Shown piece by piece: positions 7,644 through 15,878 of a stretch of 34,829 nucleotides of DNA; position 1 is the stretch's first letter; the number at the start of each line of letters is the position of its first letter. The notes below the pieces were generated by a model that saw only the letters and a list, made by a program, of their open reading frames with translations, was not told the origin of the DNA and ran no database searches. Position numbers and translations under genes: made by a program. The stretch is from Lachnospiraceae bacterium (GTDB lineage: Bacteria; Bacillota_A; Clostridia; Lachnospirales; Lachnospiraceae), in NCBI GenBank assembly GCA_017621115.1, contig JAGATU010000109.1, positions 1 to 34,829 of the forward strand. Reading direction: 5' to 3'.

Positions 7644-9374
7644 TTACTCAACTGTTTTAACCGTATAAAATCCATCACTCAAACTATCCCCAACTACCAA
7701 TTTTTCCATATCCTGCACATTATCCATGTATGGGAATGCATAATATCCGCATACAATGTCGCCTTCTTCAAATCGTATGTAAAATGTCTGTCCGTCCTTT
7801 TCCACCGGACTTAAAACATTATTCTTATAATCGGCCTGTTTTACCAAATAATGCGGCGCATAATCCTTGATATAGCCAAGCGTACGGAGACTGTAAAAGC
7901 CCGTATACATTAAAAGCATCAAAACCGAAAGCGCCATAAGGCCTTTTAATATTAGCGCATTGTTCTCTTTCTTCTCCAGATAGTACATAGGCGCCAGTGC
8001 CGTAGCGAGAATTAAAAATGACCAGCAATATTTGACCTGCGGAATCGTAAAGAACCAATACGCAATCCCTATGTACACACAGATTCTCGGCCACAACATG
8101 GCAAAATCCAAATCTTTCTTTTTACAAAGTGCAACTACAATCTGCACCAAATCATACAACACTAACACAACAATCGCAACATAAAGTATCTGATGGCTGA
8201 TGGATTCTGCCTTAAACCAATCAGGCACCCATTTCAGGCCGCAATTTAATACTTCGTCATGCGATGCCATCACATTTCTGGCCGTAGCCACCATGTCATC
8301 CACGCAATACTGTAACACTCCGGCGTCAATTTTCCAATTTACATCAAAGAAATCAATCGCTGTCAGTAAATAAATCATATAACCCGAAGTGATTATATTA
8401 GTGATAACAAATGGAACCGCAATCACAAATCCGATTCCCAAATACCATAGAATCTGAATAGCCTTCTTCTGTTTTATCAATAAATACACCGCATAGACCG
8501 TTAGGAAAACCACCGGTGCGACACTTGTTTTGCAAACAACCGCAAATACCGCAAGCAGGCAGTAAAAACCGAACCACACGGTATCCTCACTTTTTTCCTC
8601 AACAAGCGCAATCCATTCCGTAACAATAAAAAGTACAATAATATTCGGTAAAGTATCTACATAAGGATCCGTATAAAAAGCCGTCACAATAATGCTGTAG
8701 CCCATTTCCCAAATTGCAAGGAAGTCCGCAATATGGCGGGAATGCTTTTTAAAGCGGGCAACACGCAAAAGACCATGCACAAATATAATCAAGCCAAAAA
8801 ATCCGCCACTTCCTTTTATGGACTGTCCAAATACCCATACCATACTGAATAACGCATCAAAATAATGCTGGGCATTATTAAATCCAAGTGCATAGAAAAG
8901 ATTCGCTACGCCTTTGACACAGCCGTATTCCTCTATCCATCGGATTGTCTGTGCATGATACCAGTCCGTATCAATTAATTTGGCAGGACCGGAACCGGAA
9001 ATGGCAAATACCAAAACTGCCAGGGAAAGCAATACATATACTATAATTCTCTCTTTTCCCAAACCGGAAAATTCCTCTTTCCATAAACGCAACACACCTG
9101 CTATGTATTTCCTCTGCCATAAAACATATCCTGCCAAAACAACTATCAGCAGTATATTGGCTTCAATATTCACCCGGTAGAACAAACTAAATACCTGTGC
9201 ATATATTGTTGTTCCAAGAATTCCTACCAATAATACATGCACAATCCCATATTCCGGCTTGTGCTCCTGTTTATTCAATTTGGAAAAAAGAGCCAGATAC
9301 CCCTGCATCAGGGCAAAACCCATTGCAGACACCAAAAGCCCCATATAAACCCAATTTGCTATGATACTAAGCAT
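7644..9374 (-). CDS. Multi-pass membrane protein, LIC_10190-like
   Basis: A 576-residue protein with about 12-13 membrane segments and a soluble C-terminal tail of about 65 residues. After the third or fourth helix it has LIDTDWYHAQTIRWIEEYGC followed by KGVANLFYALGFNNAQHY. This Asp-Tyr-His-Gln signature is what I recall for the LIC_10190 family, whose general plan resembles GT-C glycosyltransferases that use lipid-linked sugars. Function is unproven. Immediate neighbours are the SGNH lipoprotein downstream and a radical SAM gene upstream, which suggests joint work on a surface glycan or lipid. GGAG lies 7 nt before the ATG. A terminator hairpin lies just before this ribosome binding site, so expression needs readthrough or an unseen promoter. 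Confidence 0.7.
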   Translation of the reverse strand: MLSIIANWVYMGLLVSAMGFALMQGYLALFSKLNKQEHKPEYGIVHVLLVGILGTTIYAQVFSLFYRVNIEANILLIVVLAGYVLWQRKYIAGVLRLWKEEFSGLGKERIIVYVLLSLAVLVFAISGSGPAKLIDTDWYHAQTIRWIEEYGCVKGVANLFYALGFNNAQHYFDALFSMVWVFGQSIKGSGGFFGLIIFVHGLLRVARFKKHSRHIADFLAIWEMGYSIIVTAFYTDPYVDTLPNIIVLFIVTEWIALVEEKSEDTVWFGFYCLLAVFAVVCKTSVAPVVFLTVYAVYLLIKQKKAIQILWYLGIGFVIAVPFVITNIITSGYMIYLLTAIDFFDVNWKIDAGVLQYCVDDMVATARNVMASHDEVLNCGLKWVPDWFKAESISHQILYVAIVVLVLYDLVQIVVALCKKKDLDFAMLWPRICVYIGIAYWFFTIPQVKYCWSFLILATALAPMYYLEKKENNALILKGLMALSVLMLLMYTGFYSLRTLGYIKDYAPHYLVKQADYKNNVLSPVEKDGQTFYIRFEEGDIVCGYYAFPYMDNVQDMEKLVVGDSLSDGFYTVKTVE

Positions 9375-9390
9375 ATTTTTCTCCGTTCGT

Positions 9391-9423
9391 TATAAAAAAT
9401 GGGCTGTCAATGCGACAACCCAT
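9391..9423 (-). terminator. Terminator between the radical SAM and LIC_10190-like genes
   Basis: A 10-bp stem (9414-9423 with 9399-9408, one G-U pair on the minus strand), a 5-nt loop and six T residues (9393-9398). It ends only about 17 nt before the next start codon and overlaps no promoter that I can see. It may be leaky, or act as an attenuator setting the ratio between the two genes. Confidence 0.8.
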
Positions 9424-9428
9424 TCCAA

Positions 9429-10418
9429 TTATTTACTCTTTCTGGAAAACAATGACTGACGTGCTCCATGTCTTGCATCTCTGTTGGCAAGCACATCATT
9501 TACCGTATCCATTCTAAGGCCGGCATCAATAAAATCACAATATTTACAGAACGGATAGTTCTGTCTGCCATCCTTAATGGCTTCTCTTATCTGCTGATAC
9601 ATCTTGGAATTCCAAGCTTCCTTAATCGGGGTCTTGGTTAAATCTTCCATCTCAGTTACTTCAAAATTATCACAACAGCAGATTCCCATTCTTCCGTCCG
9701 GGAAAATAAACACATCCGTAAACGGCATCAGGCATGTTTCTTTGATAATCTTAGTTGCATTCTGCTTATTCGGAGCACTGCCGGCACGGTTGGTAAGAAC
9801 TGCATCCATATAACGCATCTGAATCAGAAGCTCTACATCTTTGAACTCTTCTTCATGTGCTTTGGCATACTCATAAATTTCTTTGACATTGTCGTGAAGT
9901 TTCATATCACGGCAATAATTATTGATAATCAACTGGTCCACATAAGGAATGATTTCCTTTACTTTATCCAATGTAAGAATAAGTCCGTTGGTGGATAAGA
10001 AAATAAAGCATTCCGGCAATTTCTCACGGCAGTACTTATGGAATTCTACAATTCTGGTATCCAAAAACGGTTCGTTGTTACCGTATAATGTCAAATGTCC
10101 CTTATAGCCCCAATCAGCAAGCTGATCGATAATGCTGTAGAACAAATCTTCTTCCATACGCTTATATGGGCGCTTCTCCGCATTCTTATTAGCAGTACAG
10201 AAAGAGCAGGTGCTGTTGCAACGATTAATTGTCTCAAGATTAACAACAAGCGGCTGCGGAACTTCTTCCTTATTCATAAAAAAATCTATATATTTCTTCT
10301 GGGACTTTCTTCTGGTAATAAACTGCAATTTCAGGTAACTGCCTGATGAAAGTCTGGGAATTCTTTTCTGCATTTCCCATCCAAGTCTTCCCATAAAGTT
10401 ATGATATCTAACTGACAT
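9429..10418 (-). CDS. Radical SAM protein with SPASM-type C-terminus
   Basis: A 329-residue enzyme. The CNSTCSFC motif (Cys67, Cys71, Cys74) binds the SAM-cleaving 4Fe-4S cluster. Segments such as LTLYGNNEPFLD match the GGE-like strand. The C-terminal third has further cysteines in GRMGICCCDNFE and YPFCKYCDF, typical of a SPASM domain with auxiliary clusters. Enzymes of this branch commonly modify peptides, but they also occur in surface-glycan loci, where they act on sugars or lipid carriers. No precursor peptide gene is visible nearby, and the neighbours are two GT-C-like membrane proteins, so a glycan or lipid substrate seems more likely (inference). GAGGA precedes the ATG. It has a consensus promoter of its own and a terminator, so it can be expressed apart from its neighbours. 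Confidence 0.85.
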   Translation of the reverse strand: MSVRYHNFMGRLGWEMQKRIPRLSSGSYLKLQFITRRKSQKKYIDFFMNKEEVPQPLVVNLETINRCNSTCSFCTANKNAEKRPYKRMEEDLFYSIIDQLADWGYKGHLTLYGNNEPFLDTRIVEFHKYCREKLPECFIFLSTNGLILTLDKVKEIIPYVDQLIINNYCRDMKLHDNVKEIYEYAKAHEEEFKDVELLIQMRYMDAVLTNRAGSAPNKQNATKIIKETCLMPFTDVFIFPDGRMGICCCDNFEVTEMEDLTKTPIKEAWNSKMYQQIREAIKDGRQNYPFCKYCDFIDAGLRMDTVNDVLANRDARHGARQSLFSRKSK

Positions 10419-10461
10419 AAATTAATCCTCGTTTTTCTTACCGTATTTAAACTCAACTGTC

Positions 10462-10490
10462 ATCTTATCATTTCGACAAAACCTTGTCAA
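10462..10490 (-). promoter_or_regulatory. Consensus promoter of the radical SAM gene
   Basis: Minus-strand TTGACA (10485-10490), a 17-bp spacer, and TAAGAT (10462-10467) with an extended TGA. The -35 box touches the stop codon of the DUF6044-like gene. The -35 and spacer contain an imperfect dyad (TTGACAA / TTGTCGAA), a possible operator. This is the best sigma-A promoter in the window. Confidence 0.75.
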
Positions 10491-12233
10491 TCATGGTGCT
10501 TCATACAGATAAATCGTATATGGTGACGAATCCTGCGAATACACGCCTTTTAACACAAGTCCCAGTTCCTCACTGTTACTGAGTTCAATCCGGGAAAAAA
10601 TATACTGTCCGCCGATTGCTTTATAAGCCTCCGTATCAATCTGTAGTGAATTATCGGTAAGCCCCAAATCACGGTACGGCGCATAAGTACTCTCATCAGC
10701 CCCTGAAAACAGATACGCCCTGGCTCCCCAATTATCAAAATATATCCGGTTACCCGGCGCCGTCTCAAGTGCAGGCGCAATCACCTTACGGAATGCTTCT
10801 TTATATTCCTGGGAATACATTCCCAGATATCCGTCAACCGTAGCAATTCCGTTATATTGTAATATCGCCGGATTCAAACCGTAAGCCGCTGACCACTCAC
10901 CGTCATAATCGATTTCTTCTTTAATATAAGTGAATAAATCCTGCGAATAATATTCTTCATAATTTAAGTCATTCACCTTTGTCTGCTTTAGAATCGAATA
11001 CGCATTGTAATAACAGGTGTTATAAAAATCATTGTACATCTGCGGCTTAAACATAACGATAAGAGCCGCTGACATAACAATTCCGTTAGCCGCCCAAATA
11101 AGCATCTTTTTACGGCTGTCGTACATTCTTTTCACAACAAGAAACAGCAATGCGTACCATAAAAACGGATTAAAGAATGTAAAGCGGTTAAACTGGAATC
11201 CCGTTAACTGAGGAACAATCGCTTCTACCAGGTCGCGGAATGCTTTCCAGTCATATAATCCATATACAACGCAATTAAAAACAATCAGACCCAGAACCAG
11301 ATTACAAGAATCCGTCCAAATCTTCTTATATTCTTTTCTGCGGATGTATCCGAAATTAATAAGTACTAGTCCTATCAGACAAACCGGAAGCACCAGATAC
11401 ATATGCGAATCCTGTTCGTGGAAATTGGTAGCGGTAAATACCGCCCATACGGACTTCAGATTCTCTGCAAGCGATAAATCGGCGCTTACCATGGAACCGC
11501 GGATAGTCACCACATCGCTAAAGAGCATCTCTTTAAACAGACGGTGTTCAAATACAATATAGCCTGCCGCCAGCAAAAACAACGATAGCATAATCCCCTT
11601 CGGGAAACGCTTATCACGAATCCATAAAATTACAACCGCAAGCACGACATATGCCAACAGAAAAATACCGAAATAGGAAAAATAGGATAATAACGGGTAC
11701 AAAAAAACGCCCAAATACAACCACTTATTGGGCTGTATATAAATCCTTCTAAGCAAATATACAATCAATGGTACGGACGTAAATGCAATCCCATATGCCG
11801 GGAAAACCGGAATCAATCCATACGCGGTTGCCACAACAAGAACAAGCGGACGGTATGTCTCATATTTTTCGCCGTAAACATCCTTTGCCAGAAGACAGAG
11901 CGAAAAAATACCAATGGCAATTTTAAGTGCATACCCTGCCATATACGCCCAGAAATTCGGCAGAAAATAAAACAAAATATTATATAAGGAAAACTCAGAG
12001 CCAAAATTATTTCTGCTGATACCGCCAAGCATCGGAAGCAATACATCATGTGCAAAAAAAGTATCCGTATTCTTCATAATCTGAAGTTGGGATGCAAATA
12101 AATCCAGATTATCATGAACCTGGATATAACTTCCCTCACGGAAAATCAAAAACACTCCCGTCTGCATACACAAAAGCATTGCAACAAACAATATATACCA
12201 ATTTTTCAATACAAATGTCTTAATACGTTCCAC
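10491..12233 (-). CDS. DUF6044-like multi-pass membrane protein
   Basis: A 580-residue protein with about 11-12 membrane helices and a C-terminal extracytoplasmic region of about 150 residues. After helix 1 the sequence IQVHDNLDLFASQLQIMKNT, then LGGISRNNFGSEFSLYNILF, matches my memory of the DUF6044 family, which is distantly related to YfhO-type GT-C proteins. These are thought to transfer sugars to wall or lipid acceptors outside the membrane, but this one is uncharacterised. Translation starts at GTG (12231-12233) after AGGAG 8 nt upstream; no ATG fits. It lies 28 bp after the Rrf2 gene and probably shares its transcript. It has no terminator of its own. The radical SAM promoter begins right at its stop. 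Confidence 0.7.
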   Translation of the reverse strand: MERIKTFVLKNWYILFVAMLLCMQTGVFLIFREGSYIQVHDNLDLFASQLQIMKNTDTFFAHDVLLPMLGGISRNNFGSEFSLYNILFYFLPNFWAYMAGYALKIAIGIFSLCLLAKDVYGEKYETYRPLVLVVATAYGLIPVFPAYGIAFTSVPLIVYLLRRIYIQPNKWLYLGVFLYPLLSYFSYFGIFLLAYVVLAVVILWIRDKRFPKGIMLSLFLLAAGYIVFEHRLFKEMLFSDVVTIRGSMVSADLSLAENLKSVWAVFTATNFHEQDSHMYLVLPVCLIGLVLINFGYIRRKEYKKIWTDSCNLVLGLIVFNCVVYGLYDWKAFRDLVEAIVPQLTGFQFNRFTFFNPFLWYALLFLVVKRMYDSRKKMLIWAANGIVMSAALIVMFKPQMYNDFYNTCYYNAYSILKQTKVNDLNYEEYYSQDLFTYIKEEIDYDGEWSAAYGLNPAILQYNGIATVDGYLGMYSQEYKEAFRKVIAPALETAPGNRIYFDNWGARAYLFSGADESTYAPYRDLGLTDNSLQIDTEAYKAIGGQYIFSRIELSNSEELGLVLKGVYSQDSSPYTIYLYEAP

Positions 12234-12261
12234 GCTTTTCTCCTAATTAATCACAGTACAA

Positions 12262-12693
12262 TTAATTACTGTTTTCACGCTCCATCTTCTTTTGCAGCAA
12301 ATCCGCAATGGTTACATTATCTACTACATTATTAATGGCATCGGAAATCTGTTTCCACACTTCCAACGGTTCACAGTTGTTACATCTGCTGCAGGAATTG
12401 ACCTCATCATCCATGCATGCCACCGGAAAAAGACTTCCTTCTGTCAAACGAAGTATCATACCAACCGTATAGGCATCTGCCGGTTGCGCCAGTTTATATC
12501 CCCCCTGCGCACCGCGCACACTGCTTACATAGCCTGCTTTATTCAAAATAGCAATGATCTGTTCCAGATATTTGGCGGAAATGCCCTGCCTTGCAGAAAT
12601 CTGGTTGGCTTTTACAAATTCTTCACCGCCGTCATGTTCTGCAATATCCATCATTACACGGACCGCATAGCGTCCTTTCGTTGATATTTTCAT
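12262..12693 (-). CDS. Rrf2 family regulator with four cysteines
   Basis: A 143-residue protein with the standard Rrf2 winged-helix start (MKISTKGRYAVRVMMDIAEH), a recognition region near IPXKYLEQI-type residues 38-48 and the RGAQGGYKL wing (60-68). The cluster-binding loop has Cys93, Cys101, Cys104 and Cys107. IscR-type members use three cysteines and a histidine for an Fe-S cluster, so this protein probably senses Fe-S, redox or NO state. It is not beside isc/suf genes. Instead it follows a MetQ-like lipoprotein by 40 bp and precedes the DUF6044-like gene by 28 bp. It may control its own operon. GGGAG lies 7 nt before the ATG. Confidence 0.88.
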   Translation of the reverse strand: MKISTKGRYAVRVMMDIAEHDGGEEFVKANQISARQGISAKYLEQIIAILNKAGYVSSVRGAQGGYKLAQPADAYTVGMILRLTEGSLFPVACMDDEVNSCSRCNNCEPLEVWKQISDAINNVVDNVTIADLLQKKMERENSN

Positions 12694-12733
12694 CGATTTC
12701 TCCCAATTACATATAGAACGGAACGATTCCCTT

Positions 12734-13687
12734 CTATCTCATCAATTCCAAAGCACCTTTATAAGTGTCACTCACGTACTCTTTCATGGTATCCGAAGCC
12801 AATGCATCCGCAAGTGTCTTCATTTTAATATCTTCTGCCTTATCCTGCGTAGTTACCAGCAATGTAGCATAAACTCCTGCGCTTGCACTGTTCTTTGTTT
12901 CAGTCCGGATAGCGTCGTCTTCCACATCCAGTCCGTTTACAATCGCCATATCCGCACCTGCGATAAAGTAATCACACTCCTTCATTACATCCGCAAGCGT
13001 TTCCTGTGTATACTCTGTAAACTGCAAGTTCATATCATTTACTTCAATATCTTCCATAATCGCAGTCATCCCACCATCGCCGGCTAAGGTTATCCATTCC
13101 AAATCCTGCATAAACAAAAGAGTTCTTGCTTTCTTCTCTGCTTCAGCCGGAAGTGCTATCTTAGAACCAGAAACTTTGGTTAAATCCTGATTTAACTCAG
13201 AATAAATTCCGTATACTTCGTAGCAAACCGGAGCCACACAAACAAGTTCTGTCTTATTTACATCATTATAACTGTCTATATATGTCTGATGCGCAAACAA
13301 ATGGGCATCCAATGCGCCGCTTAAAACATCCGCATTTAATTGTCCGTAATCATCATAGTACTTAATCTGTAAATCCCAGCCATCCTGTGCCAGTTTTATT
13401 TTGGCCTGTGTCAGAAGTTCCGTAAAAGGAGCACCTGTAGTTCCGACAAGGATGGTCCCCTTTTCTCCGTTTACTTCCACTTCGATATCTTCGAATACTA
13501 CACTCTCCTGTTCCGGTTCAGCCAAAGCAGTTTCCGATTCCGTAATTACGGCACTTTCCGTACTTTCAAACTTTTCTTCAATCGGTATTTCCACTACCTC
13601 CAGAACCTTCTCGCTTTCTGCATTTCCGCATCCTGCAAATGCCATGCAGAACATTGCCAATATCGGTAATAAAACTCTCTTTTTCAT
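12734..13687 (-). CDS. MetQ/NlpA-family substrate-binding lipoprotein, orphan
   Basis: A 317-residue lipoprotein with signal MKKRVLLPILAMFCMAFAGC (lipidated Cys20). Residues about 21-75 are an unusual acidic Glu/Ser/Thr stretch that standard MetQ proteins lack. From residue 76 it follows the NlpA/MetQ fold: TILVGTTGAPFTELL, a DYGQLNADVLSGALDAHLFAHQTYID segment, and a SGSKIALPAEAEKKART segment. MetQ-type proteins bind methionine or related amino acids for an ABC importer. No metN or metI lies nearby, so it must use distant partners or have another role. The predicted leader is about 31 nt, too short for an S-box riboswitch. AGAGGA precedes the ATG. It heads the transcript that includes the Rrf2 gene. 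Confidence 0.85.
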   Translation of the reverse strand: MKKRVLLPILAMFCMAFAGCGNAESEKVLEVVEIPIEEKFESTESAVITESETALAEPEQESVVFEDIEVEVNGEKGTILVGTTGAPFTELLTQAKIKLAQDGWDLQIKYYDDYGQLNADVLSGALDAHLFAHQTYIDSYNDVNKTELVCVAPVCYEVYGIYSELNQDLTKVSGSKIALPAEAEKKARTLLFMQDLEWITLAGDGGMTAIMEDIEVNDMNLQFTEYTQETLADVMKECDYFIAGADMAIVNGLDVEDDAIRTETKNSASAGVYATLLVTTQDKAEDIKMKTLADALASDTMKEYVSDTYKGALELMR

Positions 13688-13724
13688 AATAATCCTCTGT
13701 CTTTTATACTAAAACAACCATAAA

Positions 13725-13753
13725 ATTATACCATATATTGTGGTTCTTGTCAT
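13725..13753 (-). promoter_or_regulatory. Promoter of the metQ-like / rrf2 operon
   Basis: Minus-strand ATGACA (13748-13753), a 17-bp spacer, and a perfect TATAAT (13725-13730) with an extended TGG. The start point should be near 13718. Any Rrf2 operator would be expected around here, but I do not recognise a clear dyad. Confidence 0.75.
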
Positions 13754-13887
13754 CTTTGGCGGTGCGTCTGTCATTTTTGGGAATAGTCAGTATTTTGCAA
13801 GATTACTTTCATGTTTTGGACCGTTTTTTGTCTATTTCTTGCAAACTTGCAGGGGTATTTTTTGTCACAAATCCACAAAAATCAAAT

Positions 13888-14325
13888 CTATTTTTGTTTA
13901 ATCAAAATTAAACCACATCCGGCAATAATACAAAAATCCGATATATTGAACACAATATTTTTGATTTTACCGGGCAATCGTGGGAAATTCAGGTAGTCTG
14001 TAACAAAACCTTTCTTAACCCTGTCATAAGTATTGGAATAAGCGCCTCCGAGCAAAAATGCCAGCCCCACCCTAAGCTGATTGGAACCGTACTTTGTAAA
14101 GGTAAGAACGAACAAAGCGGTCAGGGCAAGCGTAAGAATCACGGATATTAGTTTCACAAGAAAAGGATTTTTCTCACCGGAATTCAAAAAAGCACCCTGA
14201 TTATGGTACGTCATAATATGTACATGTCCATTCAGATACGCCTTCGGCTCTTTGTTCTCTTCTCTTTTTTTCTTTATAACGGTATCCGCACATAATATTG
14301 ATGCCGCAAGTAATATCGACTGCAT
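13888..14325 (-). CDS. lspA: Signal peptidase II
   Basis: A 145-residue membrane protein of the LspA family, slightly shorter than usual. The N-terminal ADTVIKK corresponds to the conserved D..xK helix. NQGAFL (42-47), GGAYSNTYDR (93-102) and FNISDF (126-131) are the family blocks, giving catalytic Asp101 and Asp130. It cleaves the signal peptide from diacylglyceryl-modified prolipoproteins, which would include the two lipoproteins encoded in this window. The GGAYSN block has Ser where most have Gly, and FNISD has Ser where many have Ala; both are seen in the family. AGAGG precedes the ATG. It is divergent from the SpoVAF-like gene with a 62-bp gap, and that gene's -35 box overlaps its start codon. 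It may not be the only lspA in the genome. No clear terminator was found in the 200 bp before the metQ promoter region. Confidence 0.85.
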   Translation of the reverse strand: MQSILLAASILCADTVIKKKREENKEPKAYLNGHVHIMTYHNQGAFLNSGEKNPFLVKLISVILTLALTALFVLTFTKYGSNQLRVGLAFLLGGAYSNTYDRVKKGFVTDYLNFPRLPGKIKNIVFNISDFCIIAGCGLILIKQK

Positions 14326-14350
14326 ATTTTTACCTCTTTATCCCATACTA
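14322..14350 (+). promoter_or_regulatory. Forespore-type (sigma-G) promoter of the spoVAF-like gene
   Basis: GCATA (14322-14326), a 17-bp spacer, and CATACTA (14344-14350). Both boxes match the Bacillus sigma-G consensus (GHATR and CATNHTA). The -35 box overlaps the lspA start codon. A TATAAT at 14355-14360 lacks a usable -35 and is less likely. Forespore control fits a SpoVA-operon-type germination gene. Confidence 0.65.
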
Positions 14351-14387
14351 TCCTTATAATACGCCAAACATAGCATAAGGAGCCTCT

Positions 14388-15878
14388 ATGAATCTTTCAA
14401 AATCATTACAAGACAATATTACCATGGTTAGCGAACTTTTACCACTGGACAAAAGTTTTGATATTATATCCAGACGTTTAAAATTATGCCACATGGATTG
14501 CTTTTTCCTGGGAATCAACGGATATCTGGACTCCAGGGTTTTGCACAATCTGTTCGCCGATTTGCAAAATATATCTTTTGCAAGTGTAGATCAATTAAAA
14601 AACCAATCTTCGGAAGTTATCAGGGAGCATCTGATGAATTCGATTCCTGCCGCACAGGTGAAATACAGCGATGACTGGAATGAACTGTTAAAAAATCTGC
14701 TCAGCGGTCCTTTTTTGTTATTTTTTGAAGGCGTAGACAAAGGTTTTATCATTGATATCCGTACCTATCCCGCAAGAAGCATAAAAGAGCCTGAAAACGA
14801 GAAGACCATCCGCGGTTCCAAAGACGGTTTTGTAGAAACACTTTTGTTCAATGCCAATCTGATAAGGCGCCGCATCCGTTCCCCAAAACTGGTCTTTGAA
14901 ATTACCAATGTAGGGACACAGAGCAAGACTGATGTAGCGCTTGCTTATCTTAAAGATGAAGCCGATTCCCGTTTACTGGAACAGGTGCGCAATAAACTTT
15001 CGCATCTGAATGTCTCCGCACTTACCATGGGAACACAGAGTATGGAGGAATTGCTTGTCCCACGTAAATGGTACCATCCGCTTCCGTCCTTATTCCGTAC
15101 GGAACGTCCCGATGTAGCCTGCAGTTATCTGTTGGAAGGCTATATTTTGCTTTTGGTAGATACCACACCTTCCGTTTTGATACTTCCCGCCAGCATTTTC
15201 CAGCATTCCCAGAGCCCTGAGGATTATTATAAACCACCACTGACCGGTAATTACATCCGTTTTTACCGTTTTCTTTGCGTGCTTATCAGCCTATTTTTAC
15301 TACCGGTCTTTTTACTGCTTTCCACAAACCCGCAATTACTTCCTGCCGGTGTCTCTCTTCTTCCGACGGGCGAAATGTCACCTTTGCGCATATTTATCTA
15401 TGTATTATTTGCCGAACTGGCACTGGACTTGTTCCGTTATTCTTCCTCGCACACACCTGACGGCTTTTCCGGGGCACTCTCCATCGTCGGCGGACTGCTA
15501 ATCGGCGATGTTGCCGTCAAATTGCAATGGGCAAGCAGCGAAATCATCTTCTATGCCGCCGCCACCGTACTTGCCTCACTATCACTAAGCAGCATTGAAC
15601 TTTCCGACGCCATACGAATATACCGTCTGTTTCTGCTCCTGTGTACCGGCACAGGCATACTTGCCCCTACACCGCCTACTCTCCCCCTCCCGGCAGGACT
15701 TATCGGCTTTTTAACCGGATGTATTTTTATTGTCCTATCCGTTATAACAACCCCCGCACCCTTTGGCAGAAGCTACTTTTGGCCGCTAATCCCCTTTAAC
15801 CGCGAGGCCATGCACTCCGTTTTATTCCGCTATCCTGCCAAACGCAAGCAGCCTCCGCAAATCTGGAACCGCAAGTAG
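14388..15878 (+). CDS. spoVAF: GerA-family spore germination protein, SpoVAF-like
   Basis: A 496-residue protein. A soluble N-terminal half (1-290) begins with KSFDIISRRLKLCHMDCFFLGINGYLD, close to the start of SpoVAF. The GerA core follows with KLVFEITNVGTQSKTDVALAYL and DYYKPPLTGNYIRFYRF before the membrane half (about 5-6 helices). Membrane landmarks are FSGALSIVGGLLIGDVAVKLQW and ASLSLSSIELSDAIRIYR. SpoVAF/GerA proteins sit in the inner spore membrane and take part in germinant response and ion or dipicolinate release. Other spoVA genes are not present here, so this copy stands alone. AAGGAG precedes the ATG. The 3' end abuts the large palindrome: the arm starts at the base after the stop codon. 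The exact GerA subfamily is inferred from the N-terminus and the length. Confidence 0.85.
   Translation: MNLSKSLQDNITMVSELLPLDKSFDIISRRLKLCHMDCFFLGINGYLDSRVLHNLFADLQNISFASVDQLKNQSSEVIREHLMNSIPAAQVKYSDDWNELLKNLLSGPFLLFFEGVDKGFIIDIRTYPARSIKEPENEKTIRGSKDGFVETLLFNANLIRRRIRSPKLVFEITNVGTQSKTDVALAYLKDEADSRLLEQVRNKLSHLNVSALTMGTQSMEELLVPRKWYHPLPSLFRTERPDVACSYLLEGYILLLVDTTPSVLILPASIFQHSQSPEDYYKPPLTGNYIRFYRFLCVLISLFLLPVFLLLSTNPQLLPAGVSLLPTGEMSPLRIFIYVLFAELALDLFRYSSSHTPDGFSGALSIVGGLLIGDVAVKLQWASSEIIFYAAATVLASLSLSSIELSDAIRIYRLFLLLCTGTGILAPTPPTLPLPAGLIGFLTGCIFIVLSVITTPAPFGRSYFWPLIPFNREAMHSVLFRYPAKRKQPPQIWNRK

Noticed and set aside
13688..13887. Possible S-box or T-box riboswitch before the MetQ-like gene
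   Set aside because: The predicted start point gives a leader of only about 31 nt, and no riboswitch-type helices or T-box motif are visible in the gap. Part of the gap is simply the 3' side of lspA.
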